The notes under the pieces: generated by a model
What the model was told of the DNA's origin: nothing
What the model saw: the letters and a program-made list of their open reading frames with translations, nothing else
Databases searched by the model: none
Made by a program: the position numbers and the translations under genes
Assembly (NCBI RefSeq): GCF_030408615.1
Contig: NZ_CP047187.1
Span: 2,046,001-2,110,000 of the forward strand
Direction of reading: 5' to 3'
Origin: Corynebacterium bovis DSM 20582 = CIP 54.80
GTDB lineage: Bacteria; Actinomycetota; Actinomycetes; Mycobacteriales; Mycobacteriaceae
Length of the DNA: 64,000 nucleotides
Shown: positions 8,890-17,588 of the stretch, one piece after another
Numbering within the stretch: position 1 is the first letter of the stretch
How the letters are laid out: each line of letters begins with the position of its first letter

Positions 8890-9684
8890 ATGGCATTCAC
8901 CCGGTCCATCGTGGCGGCGGCCGCAGCCGCCCTCACCACCTTCGCCGCGGTCACCACCGTCGCGACCCCGGCCGCCGTCGCCGCCGATGCCCAGCACACC
9001 ATCGACCTGCTCGTTGTCTACCCGCAGTCCGTCGTGAAGGCCCGCGGGAGCCGCGGCGCCGCCGACGCCGCCGTGCGCAAGAGCGTCGAGGGCATGAACA
9101 AGGCCCTCTCCGACAGCCGCATCGACGGCCACGTCAACCTCGCGGGAACCGAAGTCATCGATATTCCGCAGGGGTCCCACAATGAACTCCTGAAGTGGGT
9201 CTCCGAGGACTCCCATGTCGCGTCGCTCCGCGATTCCCACAAGGCGGATCTCGTATCACTCGTCGTCCCGGGTGTCGCCGGGATCGGACACCAGCCGCGA
9301 CTCCCCCTCGGCAAGAACACCTCGAAGCAGGCCTTCAGCGTCGTCGGGAACGACTGGCTCGAGCCCATCCCCCGCAAGGGCGAGGCGGGCGTGTTCGCCC
9401 ACGAGCTCGGCCACAACCTCGGGGCGGCCCACGACTGGGCGACGGTGCCGGACCCGGGCTCGACCCCGGAGGCCCACGGCTTCGCCTCCCCGGACGGCCG
9501 GGTCGACATCATGGCCTACATGAACTCCCCGATCTGCGGCTCGAAGTGCCACCGGATCGCCATGTACTCGAACCCCGACGTCACGGTGGAGGGCAAGCCC
9601 TTCGGCACCCGCGGCGGCGACCACCCCAGCGACATCGCCTCGGTCTTCGCCCGGACGATCCCGGAGGTCGCGGCGTACCGCTGA
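8890..9684 (+). CDS. Secreted zinc metalloprotease of the metzincin type
   Basis: A 264-residue exported protein. Residues 1-31 form a Sec signal peptide (basic start, Ala-rich core, cleavage expected after AVA). The extended zinc motif HELGHNLGAAH is at 170-180, and a Met-turn lies at DIMAYM (about 205-210). Both define a metzincin, probably a peptidase related to the M12B or peptidyl-Asp groups. A Cys pair at SPICGSKCHR is followed by the YSNPDV motif that is also typical of these enzymes. The ATG follows AGAAAGGACGCC, and a -10 candidate TAAAAT lies at 8827-8832. It stands alone between tRNA units. The substrate is unknown. Confidence 0.85.
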   Translation: MAFTRSIVAAAAAALTTFAAVTTVATPAAVAADAQHTIDLLVVYPQSVVKARGSRGAADAAVRKSVEGMNKALSDSRIDGHVNLAGTEVIDIPQGSHNELLKWVSEDSHVASLRDSHKADLVSLVVPGVAGIGHQPRLPLGKNTSKQAFSVVGNDWLEPIPRKGEAGVFAHELGHNLGAAHDWATVPDPGSTPEAHGFASPDGRVDIMAYMNSPICGSKCHRIAMYSNPDVTVEGKPFGTRGGDHPSDIASVFARTIPEVAAYR

Positions 9685-9720
9685 CCTGCCGGCGCTCCCC
9701 CGCGCCCCGGAAAAATACGG

Positions 9721-9793
9721 TGGGCCCTGTGGGGCTCGAACCCACGACCTGCGGATTAAAAGTCCGTAGCTCTACCAACTGAGCTAAAGGCCC
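9721..9793 (-). tRNA. tRNA-Lys (TTT)
   Basis: A 73-base cloverleaf. The acceptor GGGCCTT pairs with AGGGCCC and the discriminator is A. The anticodon loop CTTTTAA gives TTT and the T-loop is TTCGAGC. A TAGAAT -10 candidate on the minus strand at 9831-9836 would start the transcript about 30 bases upstream. Confidence 0.96.
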
Positions 9794-9830
9794 GTCCGGC
9801 GGCCCGGCCGCTGCCGCGCCGCCGTCGGTG

Positions 9831-9836
9831 ATTCTA
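9831..9836 (-). promoter_or_regulatory. Candidate tRNA-Lys -10 element
   Basis: TAGAAT on the minus strand lies in the 58-base gap between the CoA-transferase stop codon and tRNA-Lys. No clear -35 is visible. Confidence 0.45.
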
Positions 9837-9851
9837 GACGACCACCCCGGG

Positions 9852-11369
9852 CTAGTTCTTCATCGACCCGGTCTCCTGGAAGCGCCGGTGCCAGGACAGC
9901 GCCTCGCCGAGGTCGTGGGGGGTGTGCAGGGACCGGGTCCCGGTGCACAGCCGCTCGGCGCGCTCGACGTAGTCGAGCAGCTGCGCCCGGTAGTCCGGGT
10001 GCGCGCACTTCTCGATGATGACGCGGGACCGCTGCCGCGGGGCGAGGCCGCGCAGGTCGGCGAGGCCCTGTTCGGTGATGATGACCTGGACGTCGTGCTC
10101 GGTGTGGTCGTGGTGGCTGACCATCGGCACGATGGCGGAGATGTCCCCGCCCTTCGCCAGCGACGGCGAGACGAACACGGAGATGTACGCGTTGCGGGTG
10201 AAGTCGCCGGACCCGCCGAGGCCGTTCATCATCTTCGAGCCGCTGATGTGCGTGGAGTTGACGTTGCCGTAGATGTCCGCCTCGATCATGCCGTTGGTGG
10301 CGATGACGCCGAGGCGGCGGATGACCTCGGGGTTGTTGGAGATCTCCTGGGGGCGGAGGATGAGCTTCCGCGCGTACTCCTCGGCCCGGTCGTTCATGCG
10401 CTCGGCCGCGTCCGGGGAGAGGGCGAAGGACGTCGCCGAGGCGAGCGTCATCTTGCCGGAGTCGAGCAGGTCGACCATGCCGTCCTGGATGACCTCGGTG
10501 TAGGAGGTGAGGTTCTCGAACTCGGACTCGAGCAGGCCGGCGAGCACGGCGTTGGCGATGTTGCCGACGCCGGATTGGAGCGGGAGGAGCTCCTTCGTCA
10601 GCCGCCCCCGGGAGATCTCGTGGCGGAAGAACTCGAGGAGGTGCCCGGCGATGTCCTTGGAGTCCTGGTCGAGGGGCTTGAACGGGGAGTTGCGGTCCGG
10701 GGCGTCGGTCATGACGACGGCGACGACCTTCTCCGGGTCGAGGGGGATCGACGTCGTCCCGATGCGGTCGCCGGAGCCGGTGATCGGGATCGGCCGACGG
10801 TTCGGGGGCAGACCGGGGGTCCAGATGTCGTGCATGCCCTCGAGCCCCGGGGACTGCCACTCGTTGACCTCGAGGATGACCTTCTTCGCGGCGTCCATGT
10901 AGTTGACGTTGTTGCCGACGGAGGAGGAGGGGACGACGGAGCCGTCGGCGTTGATCTTCACGCACTCGATGACGGCGACGTCGACGTCACCGAAGAACCC
11001 CTCGGTCGTCATCATGCCGGAGTGGGAGAGGTGGATGTCGCTGTAGTACGTCGTCCCGTCGTTGATGGCCTTCCGCAGCGACGGGTCGGACTGGTACGGC
11101 ATCCGCCAGTTCACGCCGCCGGTCTCGGCGAGGACGCCGTCGAGCTCCGGGGCGGTGGACGCGCCCGTGAGGACGTTGACCCGGAACTGGTCGCCGGCGT
11201 CCCGCGCGGCGGTGATCCTCCGGGCCAGCGCCCCCGGGACCTCCTTGGGGTAGCCCGCACCGGTGAAGCCGGAGAACCCGATCTGGTCCCCGTCGACGAT
11301 GAACGCGGCGGCGTCGTCCGCGCTCATCACCTTCCCCCGGAGTGCGGTGCTGGCGATGCGGTCGGTCAT
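9852..11369 (-). CDS. actA: Acetyl-CoA hydrolase / succinyl-CoA:acetate CoA-transferase
   Basis: A 505-residue class I CoA-transferase of the Cat1/AarC type, expected to move CoA between succinyl-CoA or acetyl-CoA and carboxylates. The N-terminal half holds GFSGFTGAGYPKEVP. The central QSGVGNIANAVLAGL oxyanion loop is followed by the YTEVIQ segment that carries the catalytic Glu. IATNGMIEADIYGNVNSTH and GSGDFTRNAY complete the C-terminal half. The ATG at 11367-11369 has a clear AGGAGGG ribosome-binding site, and a TAGGCT -10 candidate lies at 11415-11420. In C. glutamicum the orthologue (cg2840) is separated from cysE by sucCD, which are not present here. Confidence 0.92.
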   Translation of the reverse strand: MTDRIASTALRGKVMSADDAAAFIVDGDQIGFSGFTGAGYPKEVPGALARRITAARDAGDQFRVNVLTGASTAPELDGVLAETGGVNWRMPYQSDPSLRKAINDGTTYYSDIHLSHSGMMTTEGFFGDVDVAVIECVKINADGSVVPSSSVGNNVNYMDAAKKVILEVNEWQSPGLEGMHDIWTPGLPPNRRPIPITGSGDRIGTTSIPLDPEKVVAVVMTDAPDRNSPFKPLDQDSKDIAGHLLEFFRHEISRGRLTKELLPLQSGVGNIANAVLAGLLESEFENLTSYTEVIQDGMVDLLDSGKMTLASATSFALSPDAAERMNDRAEEYARKLILRPQEISNNPEVIRRLGVIATNGMIEADIYGNVNSTHISGSKMMNGLGGSGDFTRNAYISVFVSPSLAKGGDISAIVPMVSHHDHTEHDVQVIITEQGLADLRGLAPRQRSRVIIEKCAHPDYRAQLLDYVERAERLCTGTRSLHTPHDLGEALSWHRRFQETGSMKN

Positions 11370-11483
11370 GTGTTCCCTCCTGGGCAGCTGTGGTCGATGG
11401 TGGTCGATGACCTCAGCCTACGCCCACCGTCTCAGGTGCGTCCCAGCTTTCGTCGTCGCCGCAGGGTGTGAGACCCTGGGCCG

Positions 11484-12665
11484 GTGAGAAACACCGCCAG
11501 CACCGGCCCCGCCCTGCGTATCGGCCCCGTGGAGCTCCCCTCCCCCGTCGTCCTGGCCCCGATGGCCGGGGTGACGAACGTGGCGTTCCGCACCCTGTGC
11601 CGCGAGCAGGAGCTGGCCCGCACCGGGAGCGTGTCGGGGCTCTACGTCTGCGAGATGGTCACGGCGCGCGCACTCGTCGAACGCAACCCGAAGACCCTCC
11701 ACATGACGACCTTCGCCCCGGACGAGAACCCCCGCAGCCTGCAGCTCTACACGACGGACGCGGAGTACACGTACCGGGCGACGCGGATGATCGTCGAGGA
11801 GGACCTCGCGGACCACGTCGACATGAACTTCGGCTGCCCCGTGCCGAAGGTCACCCGGCGCGGCGGCGGGGCGGCGTTGCCGTTCAAGCGCCGGCTGTTC
11901 CGGGACATCGTCGCCGCCGCGGTGCGCGCGACGGAGGGCACGGACGTCCCGGTCACCGTGAAGTTCCGGGTGGGGATCGACGACGACCACCACACCCACC
12001 TCGACGCCGGGCGGATCGCGGCCGGGGAGGGTGCGGCGGCCGTCGCCCTCCACGCGCGGACGGCGGCGCAGCGGTACTCCGGCGAGGCGGACTGGACGCA
12101 GATCGCGCGCCTCGTCGAGCACATGGACGGCACGGGGGTGCCGGTCCTCGGCAACGGGGACATCTTCCGGGCGACGGACGCCCGGGCGATGATGGACCGC
12201 ACGGGCTGCGACGGCGTCGTCGTCGGCCGCGGGTGCCTGGGCCGGCCGTGGCTGTTCGCCGAGCTCTCCGCGGAACTGCGGGGGCTGCCCGTGCCGGAGG
12301 AGCCGACGTTCGGCGAGGTCGCGGACGTCATGGTCCGCCACGCCGAACTCCTCGCCGCCCACGACGGCGAGGAGAAGGCGTGCCGCGACCTGCGCAAGCA
12401 CGTGACGTGGTACCTGCGGGGCTTCCCCGCCGGCGGTGACCTGCGGCGCACGCTCGCCCGGGTGAGCTCCCTCGCGGAGCTCCGGGAGGCGCTGGCGACG
12501 GTGCGGGACAGCGGTCTCGCGGACACCCGCGCCGACGACGCCGACGGCGCGCGGGGGCGGCAGGGCTCCCCCGCGAAGGTGGCGTTGCCGGAGGGCTGGC
12601 TGGACGACCCGGAGGACGCGATGGTGCCGTCCGCGGGGGCGGACGCCGAGAACAGCGGCGGCTGA
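11484..12665 (+). CDS. dus: tRNA-dihydrouridine synthase
   Basis: A 393-residue FMN enzyme that reduces uridines in the tRNA D-loop. The TIM barrel starts with VVLAPMAGVTNVAFR. The active-site motif MNFGCPVPKVTRRGGGA (about 110-126) carries the catalytic Cys. VKFRVGID, LHARTAAQRYSG and the FMN-phosphate loop GNGDIF…GVVVGRGCLGRPW follow. The family is DusB-like, with an actinobacterial C-terminal extension. The GTG start at 11484 has only a weak upstream purine stretch, and an inverted repeat (caggg/ccctg, 11462-11478) lies just before it. phoU follows in the same direction after 24 bases, as in C. glutamicum and M. tuberculosis. Confidence 0.93.
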   Translation: MRNTASTGPALRIGPVELPSPVVLAPMAGVTNVAFRTLCREQELARTGSVSGLYVCEMVTARALVERNPKTLHMTTFAPDENPRSLQLYTTDAEYTYRATRMIVEEDLADHVDMNFGCPVPKVTRRGGGAALPFKRRLFRDIVAAAVRATEGTDVPVTVKFRVGIDDDHHTHLDAGRIAAGEGAAAVALHARTAAQRYSGEADWTQIARLVEHMDGTGVPVLGNGDIFRATDARAMMDRTGCDGVVVGRGCLGRPWLFAELSAELRGLPVPEEPTFGEVADVMVRHAELLAAHDGEEKACRDLRKHVTWYLRGFPAGGDLRRTLARVSSLAELREALATVRDSGLADTRADDADGARGRQGSPAKVALPEGWLDDPEDAMVPSAGADAENSGG

Positions 12666-12689
12666 CACCTCCCGGTATCATCGGCGGTC

Positions 12690-13421
12690 ATGCGCAGCGC
12701 CTACAACGACAACATCGGCGGTCTCGCCCGCGACCTCACGGTCATGTCCGACTACGTCCGGACCATGATGCGGTCCGCCGGCCACTCACTGCTCGACCGC
12801 GACCTGTCCGCGGCCGAGGGCGTCGTGAGCTCCATCGACTCGGTGGAGGACCTGCGGTCCACGTGTGAGGCACGGGCCTTCGAGCTGCTCGCCCTCGAGG
12901 CCCCGGTCGCCCGGGACCTGCGGCAGGTCGTGTCCGGCTTCCACATCGTCGAGGACCTGGCCCGCATGGCCGCGCTCGCGGTGCACGTGGCGAAGACGAC
13001 GCGCCGCCGCCACCCGGACGCCGTCGTGCCCGAGGCCCTGGCCCCCTACTTCCGCGAGTTCGTCCGGCTGTCGGACGCGAACAGCGGGAAGCTCCACGAG
13101 ATCCTCGCGACGTACGAGCCGGAGCGGGCGATGGAGCTCGCCCTCGACGACGACGCGGTCGACGACATCCAGCACCACATCATGCAGCTGACCACCGCGA
13201 GGGACTGGCCCCACGGGGTCACCGCGGCGGTCGACGTCGTCCTCCTCTCCCGCTACTTCGAGCGGTACAACGACCACGCCGTGAACATCGGCACGCGGGT
13301 CGTGTACCTCGCGACGGGCATGCAGCCCGCCGAGTACGAGGTGTCCCGGCGGACCGAGGAGCAGCAGGCGACGATGCGCGAGCAGTTCAACGAGATCCGC
13401 CGGCGGTACGGCGAGGCCTGA
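12690..13421 (+). CDS. phoU: Phosphate transport system regulator PhoU
   Basis: A 243-residue all-helical protein made of two PhoU repeats (about residues 10-100 and 115-215). It has the characteristic metal-binding acidic motifs (E-ARAFELLALEAPVARDLR and RYFERYNDHAVNI). PhoU damps Pst transport and phosphate signalling. TATCAT (12676-12681) ends eight bases before the ATG, so the mRNA is probably leaderless. The gene runs towards pstB and their stop codons abut in the palindrome TGATCA (13419-13424), leaving no space for a terminator. Confidence 0.95.
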   Translation: MRSAYNDNIGGLARDLTVMSDYVRTMMRSAGHSLLDRDLSAAEGVVSSIDSVEDLRSTCEARAFELLALEAPVARDLRQVVSGFHIVEDLARMAALAVHVAKTTRRRHPDAVVPEALAPYFREFVRLSDANSGKLHEILATYEPERAMELALDDDAVDDIQHHIMQLTTARDWPHGVTAAVDVVLLSRYFERYNDHAVNIGTRVVYLATGMQPAEYEVSRRTEEQQATMREQFNEIRRRYGEA

Positions 13422-14198
13422 TCAGCCGAACCGGCCCGAGATGTAGTCCTCGGTCTCCTTCTTCTCCGGGTTCTCGAAGATCCGCTTCGTCGGGCCGACC
13501 TCGACGAGGTGGCCGGGCTTGCCGGTCGCCTCGAGGGAGTAGAAGGCCGTCTGGTCGGAGACCCGGGCGGCCTGCTGCATGTTGTGGGTGACGATGACGA
13601 TGGTGAACTCGGACTTCAGCTCGTGGATGAGGTCCTCCACGGCGAGGGTGGAGATGGGGTCGAGGGCCGAGCACGGCTCGTCCATGAGCAGGACCTCGGG
13701 TTCGACGGCGATCGCGCGGGCGATGCACAGGCGCTGCTGCTGACCGCCGGACAGGCCGCCGCCGGGGTTCTGGAGGCGGTCCTTGACCTCGTCCCAGAGG
13801 TTGGCGCCGCGGAGCGACCGCTCGGCGACCTCCTTGAGCTTCTTCTTGTTCTTCTCCCCGGCGAGGCGGAGGCCGGCGACGACGTTCTCCTCGATGGACA
13901 TCGTGGGGAACGGGTTGGCCTTCTGGAAGACCATGCCGATCGTGTTGCGGACGGCGACGGGGTCGATCTTCGGACCGTAGATGTTCTCCCCGTCGAGGAG
14001 GATCTCACCGGTGACGCGGGCACCGGGGGTGACCTCGTGCATCCGGTTGAGGGTGCGCAGCACGGTGGACTTGCCGCAGCCGGACGGGCCGATGAAGGCG
14101 GTGACGGACTGCGGGGGGACGCTGAGGTTGACGTTCTGGACCGCGTGGAAGTCGCCGTAGTAGATGTCGACGTCCTTGAGGTCGAGGCGCTTGGCCAT
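13422..14198 (-). CDS. pstB: Phosphate ABC transporter ATP-binding protein
   Basis: The cytoplasmic ATPase of the high-affinity phosphate importer, 258 residues. Walker [10 protein letters not shown] is at 37-45, the ABC signature LSGGQQQRL at 149-157, Walker B LLMDEP at 170-175, and the switch His lies in IVTHNMQQ. It is last in the pstSCAB series on the minus strand, 51 bases after pstA. That gap is a G-rich repeat of GGTGGC/GGCCGG units. The ATG at 14196-14198 is preceded by AGGAGACCCC. Confidence 0.97.
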   Translation of the reverse strand: MAKRLDLKDVDIYYGDFHAVQNVNLSVPPQSVTAFIGPSGCGKSTVLRTLNRMHEVTPGARVTGEILLDGENIYGPKIDPVAVRNTIGMVFQKANPFPTMSIEENVVAGLRLAGEKNKKKLKEVAERSLRGANLWDEVKDRLQNPGGGLSGGQQQRLCIARAIAVEPEVLLMDEPCSALDPISTLAVEDLIHELKSEFTIVIVTHNMQQAARVSDQTAFYSLEATGKPGHLVEVGPTKRIFENPEKKETEDYISGRFG

Positions 14199-14249
14199 GA
14201 TGGGGTCTCCTGGGTCGGGTGGTGGCGGTGGTGGCCGGGGTGGCCGGGG

Positions 14250-15149
14250 TCAGGTGCGGACGGAGAAGCGCCGCGAGATGATGCGGGCGGCGACGGTCAG
14301 CAGGCCGATGATGAGGACGAGGGTGAGGGCGGCGCCCCACATCCGGGCGATGACCTGGTCGTTCGCCTGGAGCTTGTACATCTCGAGCATGAACAGCGGC
14401 AGGGAGTTCTGGTTGCCCTCGAAGACGTTCCAGTTCAGCACCGGGGTGGCGCCGACGAGGATGAGGACCGGGGCGGACTCGCCCATGATCCGGGCGACGG
14501 CGAGCATGACGCCGGTGACGATGCCGGACAGGGCCGTCGGCAGGACGATCTTCGCGATCGTCTTCCACTTCGGCACGCCGAGGGCGTACGACGCCTCGCG
14601 CAGGTCCTGGGGCACGATCCGCAGCATCTCCTCCGTGTTCCGGACGATGACGGGGATCATGAGGAGCACGAGGGCGAGGGACACGGCGAAGCCGGACCGG
14701 CTGAAGCCGAAGAGGGTGATCCACAGCGCGTAGATGAACAGCGCCGCGACGATCGAGGGGACACCGGTGAGGATGTCGACCATGAAGGTCGTCATCCGGC
14801 CGAGGATCCCGCCCCGGGAGTACTCGACGAGGTAGACGGCGGTGAAGATGCCGATGGGCACGGACAGGACCGTCGTGACGACGGCCTGCGACAGGGTGCC
14901 GACGATGGCGTGGGAGATGCCGCCGCCGGGCTTGTTGGACAGCTGGCCGTACATGTCGAACGCCCACCAGTCCGGGCTGAGGATCGTCGGGAGGCCCTTG
15001 ACGAGCAGGGTCGCGAGGATCCAGACGAGGGGGATGAGGGCGAGGGCCATCGCCGCGTAGACGACGACCGTGGCCACGGTGTTCCGGATCTTCCGGGACG
15101 AGGAGATGCCGGTGAAGCGGGGGGTGTCCGCCGGGAGTGCGTGTGTCAT
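14250..15149 (-). CDS. pstA: Phosphate ABC transporter permease PstA
   Basis: A membrane subunit of the phosphate importer, 299 residues with six predicted membrane segments. It has the binding-protein-dependent transport EAA-type loop (DLREASYALGVPKWKTIAKIVLPTA) that contacts PstB. It starts ten bases after pstC, consistent with translational coupling, and carries the N-terminal hydrophobic segment VVVYAAMALALIPLVWILATL typical of PstA. Confidence 0.96.
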   Translation of the reverse strand: MTHALPADTPRFTGISSSRKIRNTVATVVVYAAMALALIPLVWILATLLVKGLPTILSPDWWAFDMYGQLSNKPGGGISHAIVGTLSQAVVTTVLSVPIGIFTAVYLVEYSRGGILGRMTTFMVDILTGVPSIVAALFIYALWITLFGFSRSGFAVSLALVLLMIPVIVRNTEEMLRIVPQDLREASYALGVPKWKTIAKIVLPTALSGIVTGVMLAVARIMGESAPVLILVGATPVLNWNVFEGNQNSLPLFMLEMYKLQANDQVIARMWGAALTLVLIIGLLTVAARIISRRFSVRT

Positions 15150-15159
15150 CGCGAAAGTC

Positions 15160-16218
15160 CTACTTCCTGTTGGCGACGACGGCGCGGGCGGCCGCGTTCA
15201 CCACGAAGGTGAGCACGAACAGCACCAGGCCCGCCGCGATGTACGCGCCGGCCTTGAGGTCGTCGTTGAACTCGGGGGCGGCGTTGGCGATGGCCGTCGC
15301 GAACGTCGTGCCACCGTCCATGAGGGAGGCCCGGAACCCGGGGGCGGAGGCGATGACCATGTACAGCGCCATCGTCTCGCCGAGCGCGCGGCCGAGGCCG
15401 AGCATCGCGCCGGACACGTACCCGGAGAAGCCGAACGGGAGCACGGCCATGCGGACGACCTCCCAGCGGGTCGCGCCGAGGGCGAGGGCCGCCTCGACGT
15501 GCCCCTTCGGCGTCCGGACGAAGACCTCGCGGGCCGTCGCCGCGATGATCGGGAGGATCATGACGGCGAGGACGATGCCACCGGTGAAGATGTTGCGGCT
15601 CGTCGAGAACGCCGGGGACGTGCCCTGCTGCCAGTCGAAGAGGAAGAACCCTCCCGCCCAGCCGGACAGCCACTCGTAGAACGGGCCGAGGAACGGGCCG
15701 AGGACCTGCATGCCCCAGATGCCGAAGACGATCGACGGCACGGCGGCGAGGAGGTCGACGAGGAACCCGAGCGGCTTGACGAACCGGGCCGGGCAGTAGT
15801 TGGAGAGGAACACCGCGATACCCAGGGCGACGGGCATGGCGATGACGAGGGCGACGAGCGAGACGAGGACGGTGGTGAAGAACAGGTTCGGGATGCCGAA
15901 GGACATCCAGCCGCCGTCGTTCGTGGCGTACTCCAGGTTCCAGCGCTCGCCGTCGGTGAGGAAGGCGAGGATGCCGTCCCGCTCCCGGGCGAGGGCCGGG
16001 ACGGCCTGGAGGATGAGGAAGATCGCGATGGCGGCGATGATGACGGTGATGAGCGTGGCGGACCCGGTCGAGAGGAACTCGAAGATCCTGTCACCGGGGC
16101 GGCGGACGCCGGTGCCGGACGACGGGACCTGGTTCTCGCCGCGGCCCGGTGTCCCGGGGCGGAGTGAGACCGGGGTGTCCGCCGTCGTCACGGCGGTGGT
16201 GTCGGCTGTGTCAGCCAT
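15160..16218 (-). CDS. pstC: Phosphate ABC transporter permease PstC
   Basis: The partner membrane subunit, 352 residues. A hydrophilic Thr/Pro-rich N-terminus (about 45 residues) is followed by the first membrane helix and five more. The EAA-like loop GHVEAALALGATRWEVVRMAVLP lies about two-thirds along. The ATG at 16216-16218 follows AAAGGACACACTTC. A hairpin in the 102-base gap after pstS may reduce its expression relative to the binding protein. Confidence 0.96.
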   Translation of the reverse strand: MADTADTTAVTTADTPVSLRPGTPGRGENQVPSSGTGVRRPGDRIFEFLSTGSATLITVIIAAIAIFLILQAVPALARERDGILAFLTDGERWNLEYATNDGGWMSFGIPNLFFTTVLVSLVALVIAMPVALGIAVFLSNYCPARFVKPLGFLVDLLAAVPSIVFGIWGMQVLGPFLGPFYEWLSGWAGGFFLFDWQQGTSPAFSTSRNIFTGGIVLAVMILPIIAATAREVFVRTPKGHVEAALALGATRWEVVRMAVLPFGFSGYVSGAMLGLGRALGETMALYMVIASAPGFRASLMDGGTTFATAIANAAPEFNDDLKAGAYIAAGLVLFVLTFVVNAAARAVVANRK

Positions 16219-16253
16219 GAAGTGTGTCCTTTATGCTGGCGGCCCCACACGAA

Positions 16254-16288
16254 ACCCCCTGGGCCGGGGTGAGACGGGCTCAGGGGGT
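16254..16288 (-). terminator. Attenuator-like hairpin between pstS and pstC
   Basis: On the minus strand ACCCCCTGAGCC can pair with GGCCCAGGGGGT and is followed by TTTC. Such structures after the binding-protein gene commonly let it be made in excess over the membrane components. Confidence 0.55.
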
Positions 16289-16320
16289 GGTGCGGCCGAT
16301 CCGTGGGGTGGGGACGCGAC

Positions 16321-17433
16321 TCAGGAGATCGCGTCGACAGCCTTCTTCAGCTTGTCCTTGTACGGACCGTCGACGGGGATGTAGCCGGCCTCCTCGAGGT
16401 CCGAGCCCTGGTTGTCGAGCATGACCGTGAGGAAGTCCTTGACGCGGTTCTTCGTCTCGTCGTCGTAGCCCTTCGAGCAGACGATCTCGTAGGTCGTCAG
16501 CGCGAGCGGGTAGGCGCCGGACTCCTTCATGGCGAACAGCTTGTCCGCGTCGACGATGAGGTCGTTGCCCTGGCCGGAGTAGGACACCGAGGACAGCGCC
16601 TTGTTCACGCTGTCGGCGGTGAGCTCGACCGGGCCGGCACCGAAGTCGATCTTCGCCTTGCTCAAGCCGCTGGCGTCGGCGAAGCCGGACTCCACGTAGG
16701 TGATCGAGCCGTCGGTGGCCTTGACCTGGTCGGCGACACCGGACGAGCCCTGCGCACCGGAGCCGACCTCCGTCGGGAAGGTCTTGCCCTCGGAGGTCCA
16801 CACGCCGCCGGACGCGGCCTTGAGGAACTTCTGGAAGTTGTCGGACGTGCCGGACTCCTCGGCGCGGTAGAGCACGCTGATCGGCTTGTCCGGCAGGGTG
16901 GCGCCGGCGTTCTCCGCGGCGATGGCCGGGTCGTTCCAGTTCTTGATCTCGCCCTTGAAGATCTTGGCGATCGTCGGGACCGAGAGGTTCAGGGAGTTGA
17001 CGCCCTCGAGGTGGAAGGCGACGGCGACGGGGCCGACGACCATGGGCAGGTGCCAGGCCGGGTTGCCCTCGCAGCGCTTGGCGGCGTCGGCGGCCTGGTC
17101 GGACTTCAGGGGGGAGTCCGAGCCGCCGAAGTCCACCTGGCCGGCGATGAACTGCTTCTGGCCGGCGCCGGAGCCGGTGGCGTTGTAGGCGAGGGTCGCC
17201 CCGGGCACGGCGGAGGCGTAGGCGTTGCCGAAGATCTCCATGGCCTTCTGCTGGGAGCTCGCGCCTTCACCCCGCAGCTCGCCCTGGGTGTTGGACATGC
17301 TCCCGGCGGACGCCCCGCCGCTCGAGCTGCCGCCGGTGCTGGCTTTGTCGGCGTTCGAGCAGCCGGCGAGGACGAGGGATCCGGCGACGAGGGTGGCAAC
17401 GGCCACGCCGGTGCGGGTGCGGATGACGTTCAC
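16321..17433 (-). CDS. pstS: Phosphate-binding lipoprotein PstS
   Basis: The extracytoplasmic phosphate receptor, 370 residues. A lipoprotein signal ends in LVLAG-Cys (Cys about residue 24), followed by a Ser/Gly-rich linker. Phosphate-contact segments are visible: GEGASSQQ, FGGSDSPL, AEESGTSDNFQKFL and VEFGAGP-like DFGAGPVE. The start is the GTG at 17431-17433, with GGAGG six bases upstream; the longer frame lacks a ribosome-binding site. It is first of the pstSCAB operon. The 155-base upstream gap contains ATAACT with GACTTT 16 bases before it on the minus strand, the likely promoter. The PhoR regulator of this operon in C. glutamicum has its orthologue at 54319-55014. Confidence 0.95.
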   Translation of the reverse strand: MNVIRTRTGVAVATLVAGSLVLAGCSNADKASTGGSSSGGASAGSMSNTQGELRGEGASSQQKAMEIFGNAYASAVPGATLAYNATGSGAGQKQFIAGQVDFGGSDSPLKSDQAADAAKRCEGNPAWHLPMVVGPVAVAFHLEGVNSLNLSVPTIAKIFKGEIKNWNDPAIAAENAGATLPDKPISVLYRAEESGTSDNFQKFLKAASGGVWTSEGKTFPTEVGSGAQGSSGVADQVKATDGSITYVESGFADASGLSKAKIDFGAGPVELTADSVNKALSSVSYSGQGNDLIVDADKLFAMKESGAYPLALTTYEIVCSKGYDDETKNRVKDFLTVMLDNQGSDLEEAGYIPVDGPYKDKLKKAVDAIS

Positions 17434-17588
17434 GGTGGTTCCTCCGGGTGTGCAGTGTGAGTCGTGCTGATGTGCACGGCGGAGTCGGGTCGACCCGCCG
17501 CTGTGCAACGACCAGTAAGTTATCCGCTGTCAATGGACAAAAGTCGCCCGGCCGGTGAATTCTCCGTGAACTCCCGTATCGGTCCCGC

